DNA of 64,000 nt, from contig OY718803.1 of assembly GCA_963070105.1 (NCBI GenBank), positions 4,694,507 to 4,758,506 of the forward strand, given 5' to 3'. A program made the position numbers and the translations under genes. The notes beneath the pieces were generated by a model that was not told the origin of the DNA, did no database searches, and saw only the letters and a list, made by a program, of their open reading frames with translations. How positions within the stretch are numbered: position 1 is the first letter of the stretch; the number at the start of each line of letters is the position of its first letter. This DNA comes from Litomosoides sigmodontis (Eukaryota > Nematoda > Chromadorea > Rhabditida > Onchocercidae). This document shows positions 1 through 14,104 of the stretch, piece after piece.

Positions 1-1369
1 CCTTACGCACCAAAAATCTCATCCCAACATTTCCCAAAAGCTAGCAAAAAGCTCATGAACAAGCAACCGTAACACCCAGCATCGATTAACAACCATCATA
101 AAATACCGTGTAAAAGAAATTCGTGTCACGAATAATTAAGCAGATAACAGCTCAATATCGCTGGCATCACAAGAGTAGAAGATGGAATTTACCCTGACGT
201 GCCGCATGAAGGAAGAATTTGAAACATTTGGATGTCGAAGATGTTCACATAAAGAGTAGTGAAGTACTACGGCTTTAGTCAGAAAGCATTAACACTAAAT
301 AGACGGATATTGTAGATGCACCCGAGGTGCTTAGATTTGTCCCGAGACTTCCAGGAACACCTTCATGAGGTCTTCTCGGAACAACCGTAAAAGAAACAAG
401 TATTTTCAATTATTAAAACAACATGCAAATTTTCTTGCTGGAAATATAATACCATGGAGAAGAGACTAAGGTCATTTTCACACATTTTCATCTGTCGCAA
501 CGCTGTTTGAATGACGCGATCGTCTGCGAGAGGTGCACGTGAGAAGGAGGCAGTTTTGAAGGAAAGAGAAAAAGGTTCAACGTAACGTTGCCATTTCACC
601 GTGAAAAGTCGGAAGTTGGTTGGTTGAAATCTGAACGAACTATTCTTTCCCTCCTCGCATCAATTTTATTCTTTCAGAGGAAAAAGTTGGAAGTAAAAAA
701 AGGTTGTGGCTGAGTAGCAGTGGTGATGAAGGGGAAAGGCAGCAGCAAGTACCAGCTTCGGAAACGAAAGTGGAAGAAAGAACAAACGCGAAGGAAGAAA
801 CAGTAAGCACTGCCGCCATCGGTGCAAGCAGTGCTGCCGTCGACGTGTACGACATTTTCTTCTTGCAGTATTGCACGGTGAATTGCTGTAGGAGTGAATG
901 AAGTGTAAATCTGAGTTAGTGCAGTAGTACCAATGCCATCCAGGAAAGTGGGATCGGCAGTTGCTCTAAATTAAGTTGCCTACGAGAGAGACGTGATGCT
1001 GAACGTGGACCTACCTCAATGGGTTAAAAGCAATTTCGGTGAATTTAGATCTGCAGGCTCACTGCACGACTCACATGCTGAACATGGACATAATGAGCCA
1101 AAAGTAACAGATTTCATCAAGTCTATTGCGACATTCATCTACCGTCACGGTTACGTGTGCAATCGTACGATAAGCGCATGGAGTACGTTGCACTGATAGC
1201 TTTTCGAATTTACTCTCACAGCTTTTAAAGAGTGTGCGAGAAGCAAACAGAACAAATGGAAGCAGTAGAAACAAGTTGAATTGAAGCTGAAAGTGGAAAG
1301 CTTTAATAACAGCGGTACTGATAATGGCAGGATTTAGTGATAACGATCGCATACTTATCGTGCATATAC

Positions 1370-1552
1370 ATCTCGCTTGCGTTGCTAGTGACTGCGGCTA
1401 TCTACGTAATGTTGTACAGCACGCCAGACGCACCTGTCTACTACGGTGCGACCACTTTCATTGGTGGTGTGCCAGGTATTCCATTACCAACGACGAACTT
1501 TCTTCGAAATGTCTGTAAATGGTTCACTGGTATTTTAAGAAAAAAACTGTGA
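1370..1552 (+). other. possible exon of a small membrane protein (weak)
   Basis: An open frame ending with TGA at 1550-1552 encodes a hydrophobic segment (about 20 residues rich in L, V, A, I, Y), then a Gly/Pro-rich patch containing GGVPGIPLP and a basic end (RKKL). No ATG begins the frame before the hydrophobic part. If real it would be a terminal exon entered through the TTTAG acceptor at about 1333-1337. I do not recognise a family. A chance open frame is the main alternative. Confidence 0.15.
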
Positions 1553-4500
1553 AGCTACTCGATGATTACGATTATTTGCTATTGTTACTAAGTGTGCTTT
1601 AAACCTGAAATATGCATTATCTTTTCAAGTTGGTACTTTACGCAGGAATTGGGTTCGAACCTCGAAAGAGGAGCATGAGAAAAGAACAAAATATTTTCAA
1701 GTGGAATACTAATGATCCGAGATCATATGCTTTCTATACACAAAGGCTGCGCAGAATTCTGTACCGTAAGTTATTGCGATAAATAAATTTAGAGAGCTTT
1801 CATGCCCTGTCTATCATCTCAGCAATTTTAGAATACTCAAAGATGGAAAAGATGCCAAGTAAATTCAAAATGGATTGTGAGAGAACAACCGTGGCACACG
1901 TAGGTGGAAAACCAGTAAAACACTTTTGCAAAACAGACGTAGCTAACGCAGACGAGAATTACGGTTACGGTGCTTGTGCTCTAAAAAAGTAACTTTTTCA
2001 TTTTTCAGTTCTGTTCGATCAGTTGCTTTCTTGAATCTACTTATACAGCTTCAAGAGAACGACTAATATTAAACTGAAAGTTCGAGTGAGAAGTAAACCC
2101 GTGTAGTAAAAAACCGTGCCAACTGACAAATCCATCGTGTGATGGCTGACCTTAAATAATAATTTTGAAGTTGTATGTTTGAGTAATATAACTTAACACG
2201 ACTAACCTGCCAAAATTTCCAATAATTTTAACAGGATTGAATTTTTTAGGAATACAAAGTTTGGATATGACATTGGTGCAGTGTGTGTTATGTTACGCAT
2301 AAACAAGGCATGCTTTGACTGAGACTTCTTGTGTTCAGTTCACTGATCTAACTTCCACTACCGTTATCAATGAGGAATTAGTCTAATTTGGAGAATGAAT
2401 TGTGTTCTTTTGGTCAGGCAGGTCACTTGATGACGGAGTTGTTGGCCTAAGAAAAGGCTAGGTGCTCAGGCAAACCAAAAAGCTTCATTTAATTGTTTAG
2501 TTATTTGGATATTACCCAGAACAGCCAACAGATGACTTATTTGCTAACAGCTCGCTAGATGTTGAAACAAACAAAACGTGTGGCCAAGCACCGAACGCAA
2601 CAGTCTGCTGTAACGATGACCGAATGTTGTTTGAATGTTCCCCTTTGGTATCGCTTTTTGAGATGCTAACTGAGCTTCTAAACTTTACTGCTATCACCCT
2701 ATCACTTGAAGAGGATAATAATCTTGCCAACTACTATTATAAATTAGTGTGGTGACGTCAATGCTGAAACAGCAAAGTAACTTTTCCGGCACTTTATTAG
2801 CCTTACATTCTTACCAAAAGTTGTTTCCGTCTTTCTGTTGGCAAGAGACGCAGGCTCTTTCGCACGTAAAATTCAACATTCAGAAGAGTAAGGCAACTAT
2901 TCATTGATTTTCAGTTAATATTAATTTCTTCATTTCAAGAAAGAGGGTACAAATGTAACGATAGTACAGTACCCGAAATTTGGCTATTCTTATTGCTTTT
3001 ACCCGTTCAATAACCAAAAGGGCTATATGCAACCATTTGTTATGATCCAGTTGTTCAATTTGACACCGAATAAGAGAGTAGGGTTTTGTTAACTTGAAAC
3101 TTTATCACTCAAATGGGAATCATAAAACTTGCAATTTCCACACCTCTTCGATGCTGGCGCACAACATGTTAATATTTTTAAGCACTTTTTTTAATTCAGA
3201 AAAGTTTTTGGGTAGTTGCTGGGAAATGTACTGATAAGGTTGAAATTGCAGGTCGGAATAAAATGTGTGCCGACAGCACCGGACCTTCGAGGAAGGTCGC
3301 TCACCCTTTGGTTCGAAATTACTGGGAAAATAAAGGAACACATGAAAAGCTGATTGTTGTACCTTAGGAAATTTTCTCAACCAAAAGCTTTTATTTAGGA
3401 AAAACTTCATTACTGCTTCGATTTTCATTCTCAACTGCGTCGTCACTTCCTCGAACTGGCAACTGATTCACTGTTTTGCCGGAGAAATCACCGCTGTCAG
3501 CAAGCACAAAGCTCCAGTCGTCCATGCCTTCAGCAACGTCGTAAGATGGATCTCAACTGCTTTGCAAACACTTCACCATTCAAATAGAGCAACCACTGTT
3601 ATTGTTGTTGTCACTGAAATTATAACGAATGAAAATAGTCATCCACAAATATCTCTGGACGGATACTGTGCAGAAACAGCGCAAGAGGGTACAAGGACAT
3701 TTCATCTCTATTCACTCTTCTCGTGTCCAACTGAATTTCACATCCTCACATGTTGCCTATAAAAGAATACGCGTAATTGATTTACTTCGCTCATCGATGA
3801 CAGTATTATCAAATTATCGAAGTAAAATGACAATCTTTGATTATGCCGTTCCTCCTTTCCACCCGCACTGAATGGCAGCTTGTGCTGCTATGATCGATTC
3901 AAATGTAAGCGATTCAAATTTAGCGGAATGCATGTGAAGAGTTATTTCACTCCATAGATCAGATAGATTAAAGCTAAGGAATATACTGAAGGAATTTTAA
4001 GATTTCCTAAAAGTATGTCCAGTGCAGCTTCGAAAGGAGTAGACGCAAACCCCAAAACTTTCAAATACACAGAAAAATGAGGTCAAGAAGACGCACAAAA
4101 AATATTTGTAAGAAATTTTGAAATTCGTGAATTCCTTTATTATATTCCTCAACTCTAATTTGTGCTAGTCTAAAATTTAAAAGTACTAAATTTGAGATTA
4201 AATTCATTTTAACGTTTAAAAATTTGATAAAAATGCATAGTTCTGTTTCATCCATCTGGTGAACTCATCTGAGAAAGAATTATGAAATTATTAGGTAACA
4301 AATAAATTACAATATGTTCCTCACGATCAACCTGAACTTCGATGTTTTCACGTCGCCCACTGCTAAATCTAAATTTTTGTAAATAAATGTGAGTGATTTC
4401 ATTTGCAGAACTTCTAATGTCTGTTTTAATCACTCCGTTACTATGCATCCTCTCTTTCTCTATTTATTTCACTTTAATTTCATCAAGCGTGACCTTTTGT

Positions 4501-4625
4501 GGGTAAGATGTCGGATCAGTGTCTTATCATTTGTAGAAATGTTAAGAGAAAAGAGAAAGTTTATCATGAAGTGTACCATTTGATAATCAGAACCAACGTG
4601 TAAAAGAAACACTTCATCGTATTTT

Positions 4626-4631
4626 TTTATT
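4626..4631 (-). terminator. candidate poly(A) signal of gbb-2
   Basis: The hexamer AATAAA on the minus strand lies about 200 bp downstream of the gbb-2 stop codon. It sits in a T/A-rich run, so chance occurrence is possible. It is offered only because it is a canonical hexamer at a sensible distance. Confidence 0.35.
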
Positions 4632-4829
4632 TTTTAACAAATTAATACCCGTAGTGACGCTGATAAATTAGCAGATTGCCAACCTAAAACAAGAAAATAC
4701 GTTATTATCGGCCAGCCTTTCGATTTTTATAGCAAAAGGGAATTGATTTAATCGGACATTTAAAAGAAAACTCTTAAGCACTTGGATGCGCCAACGATAA
4801 GATGAAACTCGAACCACATAAATCCCCGA

Positions 4830-7800
4830 TTAACCCTGATCGCTTCGCATGATTGCTTCATCGTCCAATTCCCCAAGCTGTTTCAATTGCTCTTGCAATT
4901 CCCACAACACATTGGTCTTCTAAAAAAGGGTACATGCACACATCAACAAATTTATTCTCACTGAAATTCATCGCTCATTTGTTACAAAGACATTTCCGCG
5001 GCCATGTACAAATGAACGACGATGAGGAGATTTGGAGGACGATGGAGGAGGGTGAGAAGAGATCGTAAACTAGTGAAATATGCAAAAGGGACAGGCGCTG
5101 CGCTGAAAATGATAAAATTTGAGTTTAATGCAAAAAATGATAGCCGCATACCTGAAATAAATATCGATGCAATAATATATTCTCTTCTTCCAAACGCCGT
5201 AGGTTCTCTCGTCTGAAGGCATTTGTTTCACTGGGAAGAAACAGAAGTTAATTGCGAGACAAAGTTAGGTACAATTACAGTTACTAAGTTACAATTATCT
5301 CAAGTTAAAAATTATACTTGCATTTCAGTTAAACTATTGAAATTTTAAGCGTAGCACAATTTGACGTAACAGCTTTTACTGTAACTAAAAATTGCCAACA
5401 ATGTCTTTACAATGAGAACGGCATTTTTTAAATGAACCAAAATGATCGCTAATTGATCTTCCAAAATTCCCACACAATTCAAATAGAAATTTGAATTTAT
5501 TCAGATGAAACATTTTAGATATTACAACTTGTAATCAATAACTTACTCATTATTTTGCACACTCCGCTCTGATTCCCATCCACCAAATGCAGATTTTGCT
5601 AAACCACGCCGATAACGTAACTGACTGCCGTCGGGGTTTCGAAGTAGTTCCACAATCTGAACAAAAAATAAAATTATTCTGAATTTAATTCTCACTTTTG
5701 ATTCTGTTCGCTAGCGATATCGCTAATTAGCATTGAGATATCGGAGTGATCTCAAACTCTCAAATGGGAAATTAAATTTCAGACTCACTTGGACTACATT
5801 ATTCAATTATTTATTAGCTAAATCAAGAGTTTTCAAAATTTTAGCAAGTTTCTTTAAATTATATCGAAGAGCAGTTCTGCAAAAACGCGTGCTCTAAGTG
5901 AATTGCATCTTGCCTTTGGAACGAAAACGAGGCAGAGAATTAGCGTTGTACAGAATATGATAAAAAGGCTTCCCAATATGCGTGCTTCGTTCACTCGATC
6001 CTGAAATGATTCCGTGAAAAAAAAAGAAGCGAATCCGGTCATCCGTGAAAGAGTACTCTTCCTTACCAGCGATAAACCTAATCACAACACAATGTATAAT
6101 TAATTATCGTCGCATCCGAAAACATATAATAAGTTGATAATTTTACTTTCAATCCTTCAATTTACAAATGTACCTTTAATATGTACACGAGCGGTAGACC
6201 AAGCAAGCACGTCACAACAACGCTATAAACAGACATTCCTATGTATTTGCTGTCATTTAACGCCGGCACATTTACTCGCCTCGTTTCCCAAGCCAAAAAA
6301 CAGCCGAGTAGCTGGAAATTGAACTAATTTTGGGATATTAATTACTTGTGAGAGTGAATGGAAGGAATTGAAGAAGTGGAAATGAAATGGTAGGATGATG
6401 AAGTGGTGAGGAGAAAATGAAGAACTGTGGAAAAGGAGCAAGTAATTAACCATAAGAAGGCCCTTGATACCCAGTATGATGACCTCAAAAATGACGCTAT
6501 TATCGCTTCGACAGTGCTCTATTTCAGGTGCTATCATCTTGTTATTGGAATACTGAAAAAGATAAAAACGTATTATCACAAATGCTTTATCTTTAATTTT
6601 ATCGAAATAAATAAACGATATATTTTTCTAAAATTGCTTTCGATGTAATTGAAATGCAGGTAGAATTTCTGTCTAGCTTTGCGCAGAAATTCGCTTATTA
6701 ATTAATTTATAAAGCTGAAGTGTTTTCAGCCCAAAATTAAGTTTATTGGACAGAGAGACTCATTTCACAAGAGTAGTGTGCAACGGATGAATTTACCAAT
6801 ATTGCTAATTGATAGACGTGAAAGGTGAAAGGTGAGATGGTAGCCCATGAGGCTAATGAAATCAAATCGACGAGGACAATAAATCCGATTAGCATGAATA
6901 ATTTGTAATCCTTAATGGCTTTCTTGTTCATTCGGATATTTTTGAAGATCGAATGAACTCTCCAAGTCTTGGAGAACATCGACCCAAATGCTAGAGTGAA
7001 ACCAAGACTTAGCACCCATATTTTTACCTGAAATACAATTCGTTTTTACCATCGTCCAGGGATGCGCTTCTGCTGTAGTGATTTGTCAAAAGTAGGAAAG
7101 AAGAGGAAGAGAGGAATTGTTCAGAAAGAAGAACCGGGCAGATCAAAGTATTTCAAAATTGCGCAGTCCGTCTTAAACTTTAATACTTGTCAGAATTAAA
7201 TGGCAATAAATGGGATGGGGAAGAAGAAGCAATAAGCATACATAACAAAGTGCAACGAAAGTGTCAGGAGAAACGAAGCGTGTATCGAAACTAAGGAGAA
7301 TTACACTGATATAAGTACAGATGGAACCTGCTATGATTAAATTGTTTATGTTCGGTGATGACATCTTGATATATCTGCAAAAGAAGTTCACGTTATTGCA
7401 CGATGCAGTGAGCAATGCAACACCAATTTTTAAAATATTTCAATTTCCATTCCTTTCATTTCAAATGCTACGACACTGAGGAGGAAATGCAGGAATGCTT
7501 TCTTGTCACTTGCACAGCTCACTAACCGGTGATTTTGATATTTGATATTGATGATGAGGAAGAAAAGTGCTATTGCCACACCGATAGTAGCAAGCAATGA
7601 GAGCAAACTGAATAACATAAATGATATATATTGACGCTCGTGAACGACGACCGTTGCATCCAACGGCGGTATCCAATCTAAACCTTAACGTTAAGTTCAT
7701 ATTGGGAAGGAAGTTTCTTCGGAGCTCAAAACAGTCCACTTCGTTGCTAACTGGACAGCAGCACAGCTCTTTGTAAATAAAGCAATGAGTACCTTTGAGC

Positions 7801-10800
7801 GAAGGACTTAGGGTGAGCGCAGCTTCTGTGCCATCATATATGCCTGCAGTCACATACGATCCATTTCTCCATTGCAAAATTTCAACTAGTCCAAGTCGTC
7901 CGTTATTTTCAAATCGAACTGCTCCCTAACAAACATGAATTATGGACTTTCTATTACTATTAAATTCATGTCAAAGTGTAGTCCATCGCTACCGAAATGA
8001 TATGGACGCGTCAAAACAGTGAAAAGAAATAACAAATTTGTGGTGATAATGAAACACAACGTCAACAACAATCGTATCTACGTTGGAGCACTTACAGTTA
8101 CGCCGATGAATGAGGTGTTACTGATAGCCTGAAGTAGCTCGGCACTGAGCTTACTCCAGTCCTCCGTATCGCTCACATTTGCCGCCCAGGTTATTCCATC
8201 TCGTTGTTTGTAAAGTTGTGCAACATGCTCGATAGCTAGGGCAAGTGTCCACAGACCGTCATATACATATCCTTTTAAAACACTTTCCGGTGATGATTCC
8301 TGTCCTATGTCAAGCTCTGCTCGAATTTCAGACACTGTCTGAATAATTACTCCACCAATTAATTTGCCATTACAAACAATGTTCTCCAATCAGGTGCTGC
8401 TTGTTAAGCTGTCGCTAGTGGCTCGTAGCTAAGTACGGTTCTATTTTAACTACTCAAAATGAACGAACTTTATTGGCAACGGTGAGTCGAGCAAGCTTTT
8501 GTGAGTAAGGAGAAAATTCCACTGCAAAGTGACCTTCAATTACTTGCGTGAGCTCTTCAACTGTGCAACTGGCGCCCGTCGCATTATGCCACCAGTCACC
8601 TAAACATTGCCTTTCCTCACGATTAGCAGCACAAAACGTGGAATGATTCTACGTAGGTCTTTAGTGCAGTGGATGATGCGTCAATTCTGCTTATAGAACT
8701 GTAGAATGGTACGTCTTTAGCTAAATTATGGCTTAGCAAGAGTTTACTTCTGTGATAACCAGGTAATATCCACGCATAATTTTCACCATAAATACCATTT
8801 TGATAAGCTTCACATAATATTCGAACAGCTAGTGACTCCTCAAAATCGCCGATAAGAATTCGCGCGTCACGTTTCTGAACATATAAAAGTGATTTGGAGG
8901 AAATCGCGTGGAAACCTTTGATATTTAATACCTCAAAATTCTCCTCTTGGCATTCATTCATTTCAAATTGTGAGATGACTTCCATGTGATTCCCTCAAAC
9001 AAATTTATCTTCCGTGTTACATTAGCAAACGGCGAAAATTAAAACCTTTAATTCATTAAGTTCATAGCCGATGTTTTCAATTTCGTCATGTGTAATTCCG
9101 GCAGTATATATTACACGGATACCGAAACTATTCTCCAGTCGTGTCGTCAATGATTCATGTGGCTTAAAGTATTGTTTACTTCTCTCTCTACTATTTCAGG
9201 AATTTTCGAACGGAAGAGAAAAGGATGGCAATCTAAGCTTGAAGTGCCTGGGATTGCAAACATTAAAAATTTTCAAAAATTGAGAAAGCTAGAAAAAGCC
9301 TTTTGAAAAAAGCTCTTAAAGTGTACTGCTCACTCAAATATTCCTTCCTCTCTTCAATCAGCAAGACTGCTGGAGATATTTTAAGCTTTGATTTATGACC
9401 GCATTTAGCAAAACATTTCACCCGTTCATTCACTTTTTCCATTTACTAATTATACTAGTAAAACTAATTTGCTCTAATTAACCCTAACTAGGATTGATTT
9501 CGGCAAATTTCTGCAGTAATTCTGAATCACTGGATAGATTCTTCTAAACTTCTTGATTTTCCACTCACCAATGCGAAACGTGGATCATCACTTTGTTTTA
9601 GCGTGCCGACGCGGGTCCAATTCAATTGAAAAATGAGATGACATCGTGCTAAATTTGAATTCTCATATCCTGGCACCATACGGAAAAACGTCGGATACAT
9701 CTAGAATTTCAATAACTAATTTGTCTTAAATGACAAAAATTCCCATATGACTATAACTTCTTCTAAAAAAATTTCGTAATGAATGAAACTAGAGTTAATA
9801 TTTCACAAAATTCTAATTAACATAAATCTTCTGTCTCCCATTATTTTGGATGAATGTGATCAAAAATGTCAGTTTCAGCATTCTGCAACATTTAAGGTCA
9901 GGAAAAAGTTTGCTGCTGATTTTTAAAACTTCCACTTAAACTACTTGAGCCGAAAGCAGTCACTAAACAGATTTTTCCCAATCAGAAATATGCTTGTATA
10001 CCTTTTGATCTAACGAACTAATTACTTGTTAATTGAACTAGTGTATTTTTAATGTCTTCTTACATCTTTTTAGCAGCGTTACTAGAAAAGCCAGATAGTT
10101 ATCATTTAATTAATTTCAAATTTAATTAAGTAATAAAATTAATTAATTGAATTTTAAATTCAATCAAAGAAATTAACAAAAAGCAAAACAGCATCAGTTG
10201 CCTTTATAATTTATCGCTTTGAACTTGAAACTTCGAAATGAGTTCAGCAGCAGTGCTGCAAGCAGAAAATAACATGCTATTTTTCAAGTCAAATTATCAG
10301 TAATTCCGTCTACTGTGCCCTCAGTCTACTTAGTTCTATCTCAGTTTCCTTGTTCTGTCTATAGATGAGAACGGTGGGAACGTACATTCAGTTAGGGTGA
10401 CTGCTAATTGCTAATGCTAATTGATTGCATCTAATATTTGCTGCTAATCTACTAAAATAGTACCGCCTGAGCATCCGCGGTGGAAAACTTTGCGTGAATT
10501 TCAGCATATGACAAGTGCAAAATGTGCCAATATTTAGATGCCATAGCGACCACTTCGTTCACATTCGTACATGCATCACCGAAAAGCGCAAATGGTCGTG
10601 GATGCGCATTCATCAGTTCAAAAAGCGCTTTCATTCCGAATGCTGTTCTACACTGTAATTTATAAGATTTCATCGCCTTCAGAATGAATGATTGGATTAG
10701 AACACACTCAAAGAGTTAAAGTTAACTTGTGAAGTTCGTTGAGGCCCTCAAAAAATTACATTTCTAGGAGCTCCCAGCGCATCCCGACGAAGGGGAATGC

Positions 10801-11524
10801 AACCATTCAGAATGAAAAGTGTCAGTGAATTCAAGAATCTGAATCTTAACCCTTGGGCTTTGCACATACTTAGTTGATTTATTTTGGATTCTACAAAACC
10901 GGACTTTTTAATTTTTATTTAGTTGAAATGTATGAAACACTGTTCCTCCTAAAGGACCTTTGAAATGAAATTAAAAAAGAAAATAGATGAAATTAGTCGG
11001 ATTAATTGTTGCAATTTGTTTTCGCATAATTTTGAAGTTTTTCGAAAATATTTTCCGTTTAAAGCAAAAAAGCATCTCCTTAGAGAAGAAAAATTCCACA
11101 AAACTGTGGCAAAGTGAAAATGGTCGCAAGCACTAAATCTCTGTAAATGTAAAGCGCTCAAATTTTTCCGAAAACAACCAAGCTAAATTCAAAAATTTCT
11201 CCCGTCGGATGGGTGTAAAATTAAAATTACATTCGGAATTGATTTGAAATCATTAATTAAACGAAAAAATGATGGAAACGTTTATCACAAAACCTCAGTG
11301 TCCTTGAAATGCAATTTCAAGTAGTAGTCGCTGAGAATACAGGACTGATTGTGAATATGTTCCAGAGCGGTGTTAACAACAGACTCGAGCACATCCATGT
11401 ACTGGTACGGTAAGAAGACGCCGATTGTTAGTGGTATTCGGTTTACGACGGGGACGTTTCGGCAATCTTGCGTAAAGGCACGCCATAATTGCGTCATCAG
11501 CAACAGGCATGATAAGCAGTGCAT
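4830..11524 (-). CDS. gbb-2: GABA-B receptor subunit 2, complete, 17 exons
   Basis: Class C G-protein-coupled receptor for GABA; as the partner of GBB-1 this subunit normally couples to Gi/o. Exons with matching phases: 11524-11294, 10652-10464, 9700-9569, 9162-9046, 8874-8748, 8599-8469, 8338-8096, 7925-7793, 7683-7527, 7374-7242, 7027-6797, 6552-6451, 6311-6174, 6000-5914, 5656-5547, 5212-5152, 4919-4830; total 803 aa. Exon 1 starts with a signal peptide. Exons 1-8 form the Venus-flytrap domain ([28 protein letters not shown]). Exons 9-14 hold seven membrane helices, with [29 protein letters not shown] and [13 protein letters not shown], all closest to vertebrate GABBR2 rather than GABBR1. 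Exons 15-17 encode a leucine-heptad coiled coil ([27 protein letters not shown]), the expected dimerisation element, then a short tail. The intron after exon 14 has a GC donor. Exon 1 start is the first ATG before the signal peptide. The subtype call rests on remembered family sequences. Confidence 0.92.
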
Positions 11525-14081
11525 AATTTTTGGAGCAAAAATAAAGAAGAAAGTGAACGGCGTAAGTAACGTGGAATAGGAAAATAAGAATAATTCGTCA
11601 AAGTTTCTTTGTACAACGGGGTAGCAAATGAACAGATTAAAATTAAGGCAAAGCAGAGTTGAATTTCATTGAGCTCAATTAAGCTGAAATGAGATTGAAG
11701 TGCATTGAAACGAATTGGCTTGAAATGAAATCATTCAGCGAGTTTAAAATGAGCTAAAATTACATTAGACTGGACATGAAGAGAGTGGCATTGAGATGAG
11801 CTAAATGCAGATGAAGTGAGTTTAAATGCTTTTTACTTGACCTGGCCTGAACTAAAACTGTTCGGCGATTACCATCTCAATCTCATTCTCATGTTAAATG
11901 TCTGTGAATTCTCAGTTCAAAATTAAAAATTCAGTGACACAATGAATTCATGAATGCAAGTCCAAATTTTGTTTGAAATTGCAATTTGTAAATTTGTGAG
12001 GAGAAAATAATAATGGAGAATATCAGGCGAGAATAATAATGGAGAATAAATTTGAGCAATATCAGGCGATGGAAAGTGCCTATATAATTGTTAAGTTATT
12101 GCTACGGCGTAAAAAAGTATTAAATTTACATATTTTGAAACTACTCAATGAAGACACGAAGGAGGGGATGTGCGTTAAAGAGACCTTCGAATTTCCTTGA
12201 CGTAATTATTATTACTACGTCAGTTCATAATCAACAGTTAATCATTGATCAGTCTTGCATTGTCAATCGTTGAGTTGAGTAGAGTCATTTTTCAAACACA
12301 TATTGTAATTTCAACAAAAAGTGAATCGACTTTTTTCCTTATCTACAAGTACCATTGGCTTCATGCGAAGAGTTTTGTAAAATTTTGTAATTTCTTAAAT
12401 GATAAGGTTGATTTGCATCGGATGGGAACGCCCTGAAATGATTAATCTAATTGTTGTGCCTCACAATTGTAGTGCCTCAAGTGTTCCATTGCTTTAATTA
12501 AATTGAATAACTTATTTAGCGCACAACTTAATCATTATTTCCTGCGATTAATAAATTCAGTAAATGAGATAATTGAGGTGCTTTTGTCGACCCCTCCCTC
12601 CCGCCCCCCAAATATTGTGCGTTGCATAGCTCGACGTCAACTGGGAAAAGTGCTAAGTATCGTTGCACGAAGACCACTCACTCACTTATCGTCGTTTGTC
12701 ATTCAGTCGTCGGTCGAAGGAATGCCACGGGGTGTGCCCCCACGGGATGTGTCCCTCGGCATTTTAGGAATATCTTCTGGGTATTCCCAGTGAATGGCTT
12801 CCATCAAAAACACTTTTTGAAACCAAACCGAAGTTAAAAGGAAAAGCGCATGCCAAAATGATTTGCATTTAAAAATGACATGTAAGAAAGCTGAAGAAAA
12901 AATTCATTGTTAAATTGGCATCGAACTTTGAACTAATTACAGACTGACAGAAATATTTGAACAGTTAAAATCGCATGTTTTGTTTCCGTTTGACGACTGA
13001 TACTTATTCCCACGGCTGATTGGCGCGCAATCTGCAAACCTGCACCGCCATTTCGCGGTAACTGCAGTATAAAGGTAATTTTCAGCCATCGCAACTTCAC
13101 ACTGCACTGATTTAACAGAGGCAATTTACAGTGAACCCTTCCAACTACTTCTCTTCACTCGCAACGGAAGGAAAAAAATCCATAGAATAGAAATTAACAA
13201 GGTTGTCGTAAGAGATGCCACTTCACATACATTTCACTTCAGCAGAGCAGTAAAAGAGCTATTTAGCGGTGAAATCATCGATGTCCATAAGCGCAAATGA
13301 CCTTAAGGGGCGGTGGCGAGTAGTTGAAAGATTAGAGCAGAAATTAAACGAGGGAGAACTCAGTTCAACAACAAATCAATAAGTTGTTTTCCTCTTACTA
13401 GCAACTAACAGTAAGACAATAGCGGAAATTAGCTCAGCGAAAACGGTAAAAGTTAGAAGTGTGAGAAGAGAAATAAGAAGAAATTTTGCTGTAAAGGTGG
13501 ACAGCTCGGCTATAAGGCAACCATTGAGAAACTGTTTATCACGTACGAATCACCTGTTCCTTGAGTAACTCATCACTGAGAGAGCTCGCAGGAGAGAACC
13601 CTCTGGGTAACGCTCATTTCGACACTTCAATAGCAGCATTAGCTAGTTGTAGCTCTAACTCTCAAGCAATCTTACAACCATCATCTCCTCTCATAAACAA
13701 AATGTTGTTGCTTCGAGGAGCAGATGATGATGAGGCCGAGGGCACGAGGGAGGCGGAATGTCTAAATTTTTCTTGGGCTTCGCTCAATTGATTTAAGACC
13801 TGACGAAATCATCGTTTTGCCTTCTCTTCGATTAAATCTGAACCCATCAAAGCCACCAGATTTCACTCATTCAAACTGCCTTAATTAAGACACTTATTGT
13901 CGGGACATTCAGACCTCACGATAATTCAATTATTCCATTCATATAATTTCATCACTTCTTCGCATCACATTGCCCTTTTTCTGCACACGCCAGCCACTTC
14001 TTCAAAGTGACATGCTACTTACCATCTCTGCTAAACTGTAGTTTAAGGAAAGGCTAATAAATTAGCAAGAAATGGTAGGGA

Positions 14082-14104
14082 AGAGAGAGAGAGAGAGAGA
14101 GAGA
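14082..14104. repeat. (AG)n microsatellite
   Basis: About 11.5 perfect copies of AG. It is the reverse complement of the CT repeat at 14319-14350, some 215 bp away, so the two form an inverted pair. Confidence 0.98.

Larger units (their letters stand above)
1..4829. other. non-coding stretch downstream of gbb-2
   Basis: I see no gene I can support here. Short open frames occur on both strands, but none shows a recognised domain together with matching splice sites. The only frame with some protein-like character is a hydrophobic stretch on the plus strand ending at 1552, listed separately. The right part should hold the 3' UTR of the minus-strand GABA-B receptor gene. A TTTATT at 4626-4631 reads AATAAA on the minus strand about 200 bp past the stop codon and is a candidate poly(A) signal. 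Confidence 0.6.

Noticed and set aside
1640..1675. GGTTCGAACC resembling a tRNA B box
   Set aside because: No matching A box, acceptor stem or anticodon arm can be built around it, and the T-stem needs several wobble pairs.
3120..3446. 108-codon minus-strand open frame
   Set aside because: No domain and no splice or promoter context; it is compatible with chance in the noncoding flank.
6253..6579. 108-codon minus-strand open frame inside gbb-2
   Set aside because: Only 6451-6552 is a true exon; the rest is read-through into introns, shown by alignment to the GABBR2 helices and by the splice phases.
4830..11524. GABA-B subunit 1 or metabotropic glutamate receptor as the identity of the class C receptor
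   Set aside because: There is no cysteine-rich domain as in mGluR, and [19 protein letters not shown]-type and [13 protein letters not shown] motifs follow GABBR2 rather than GABBR1.
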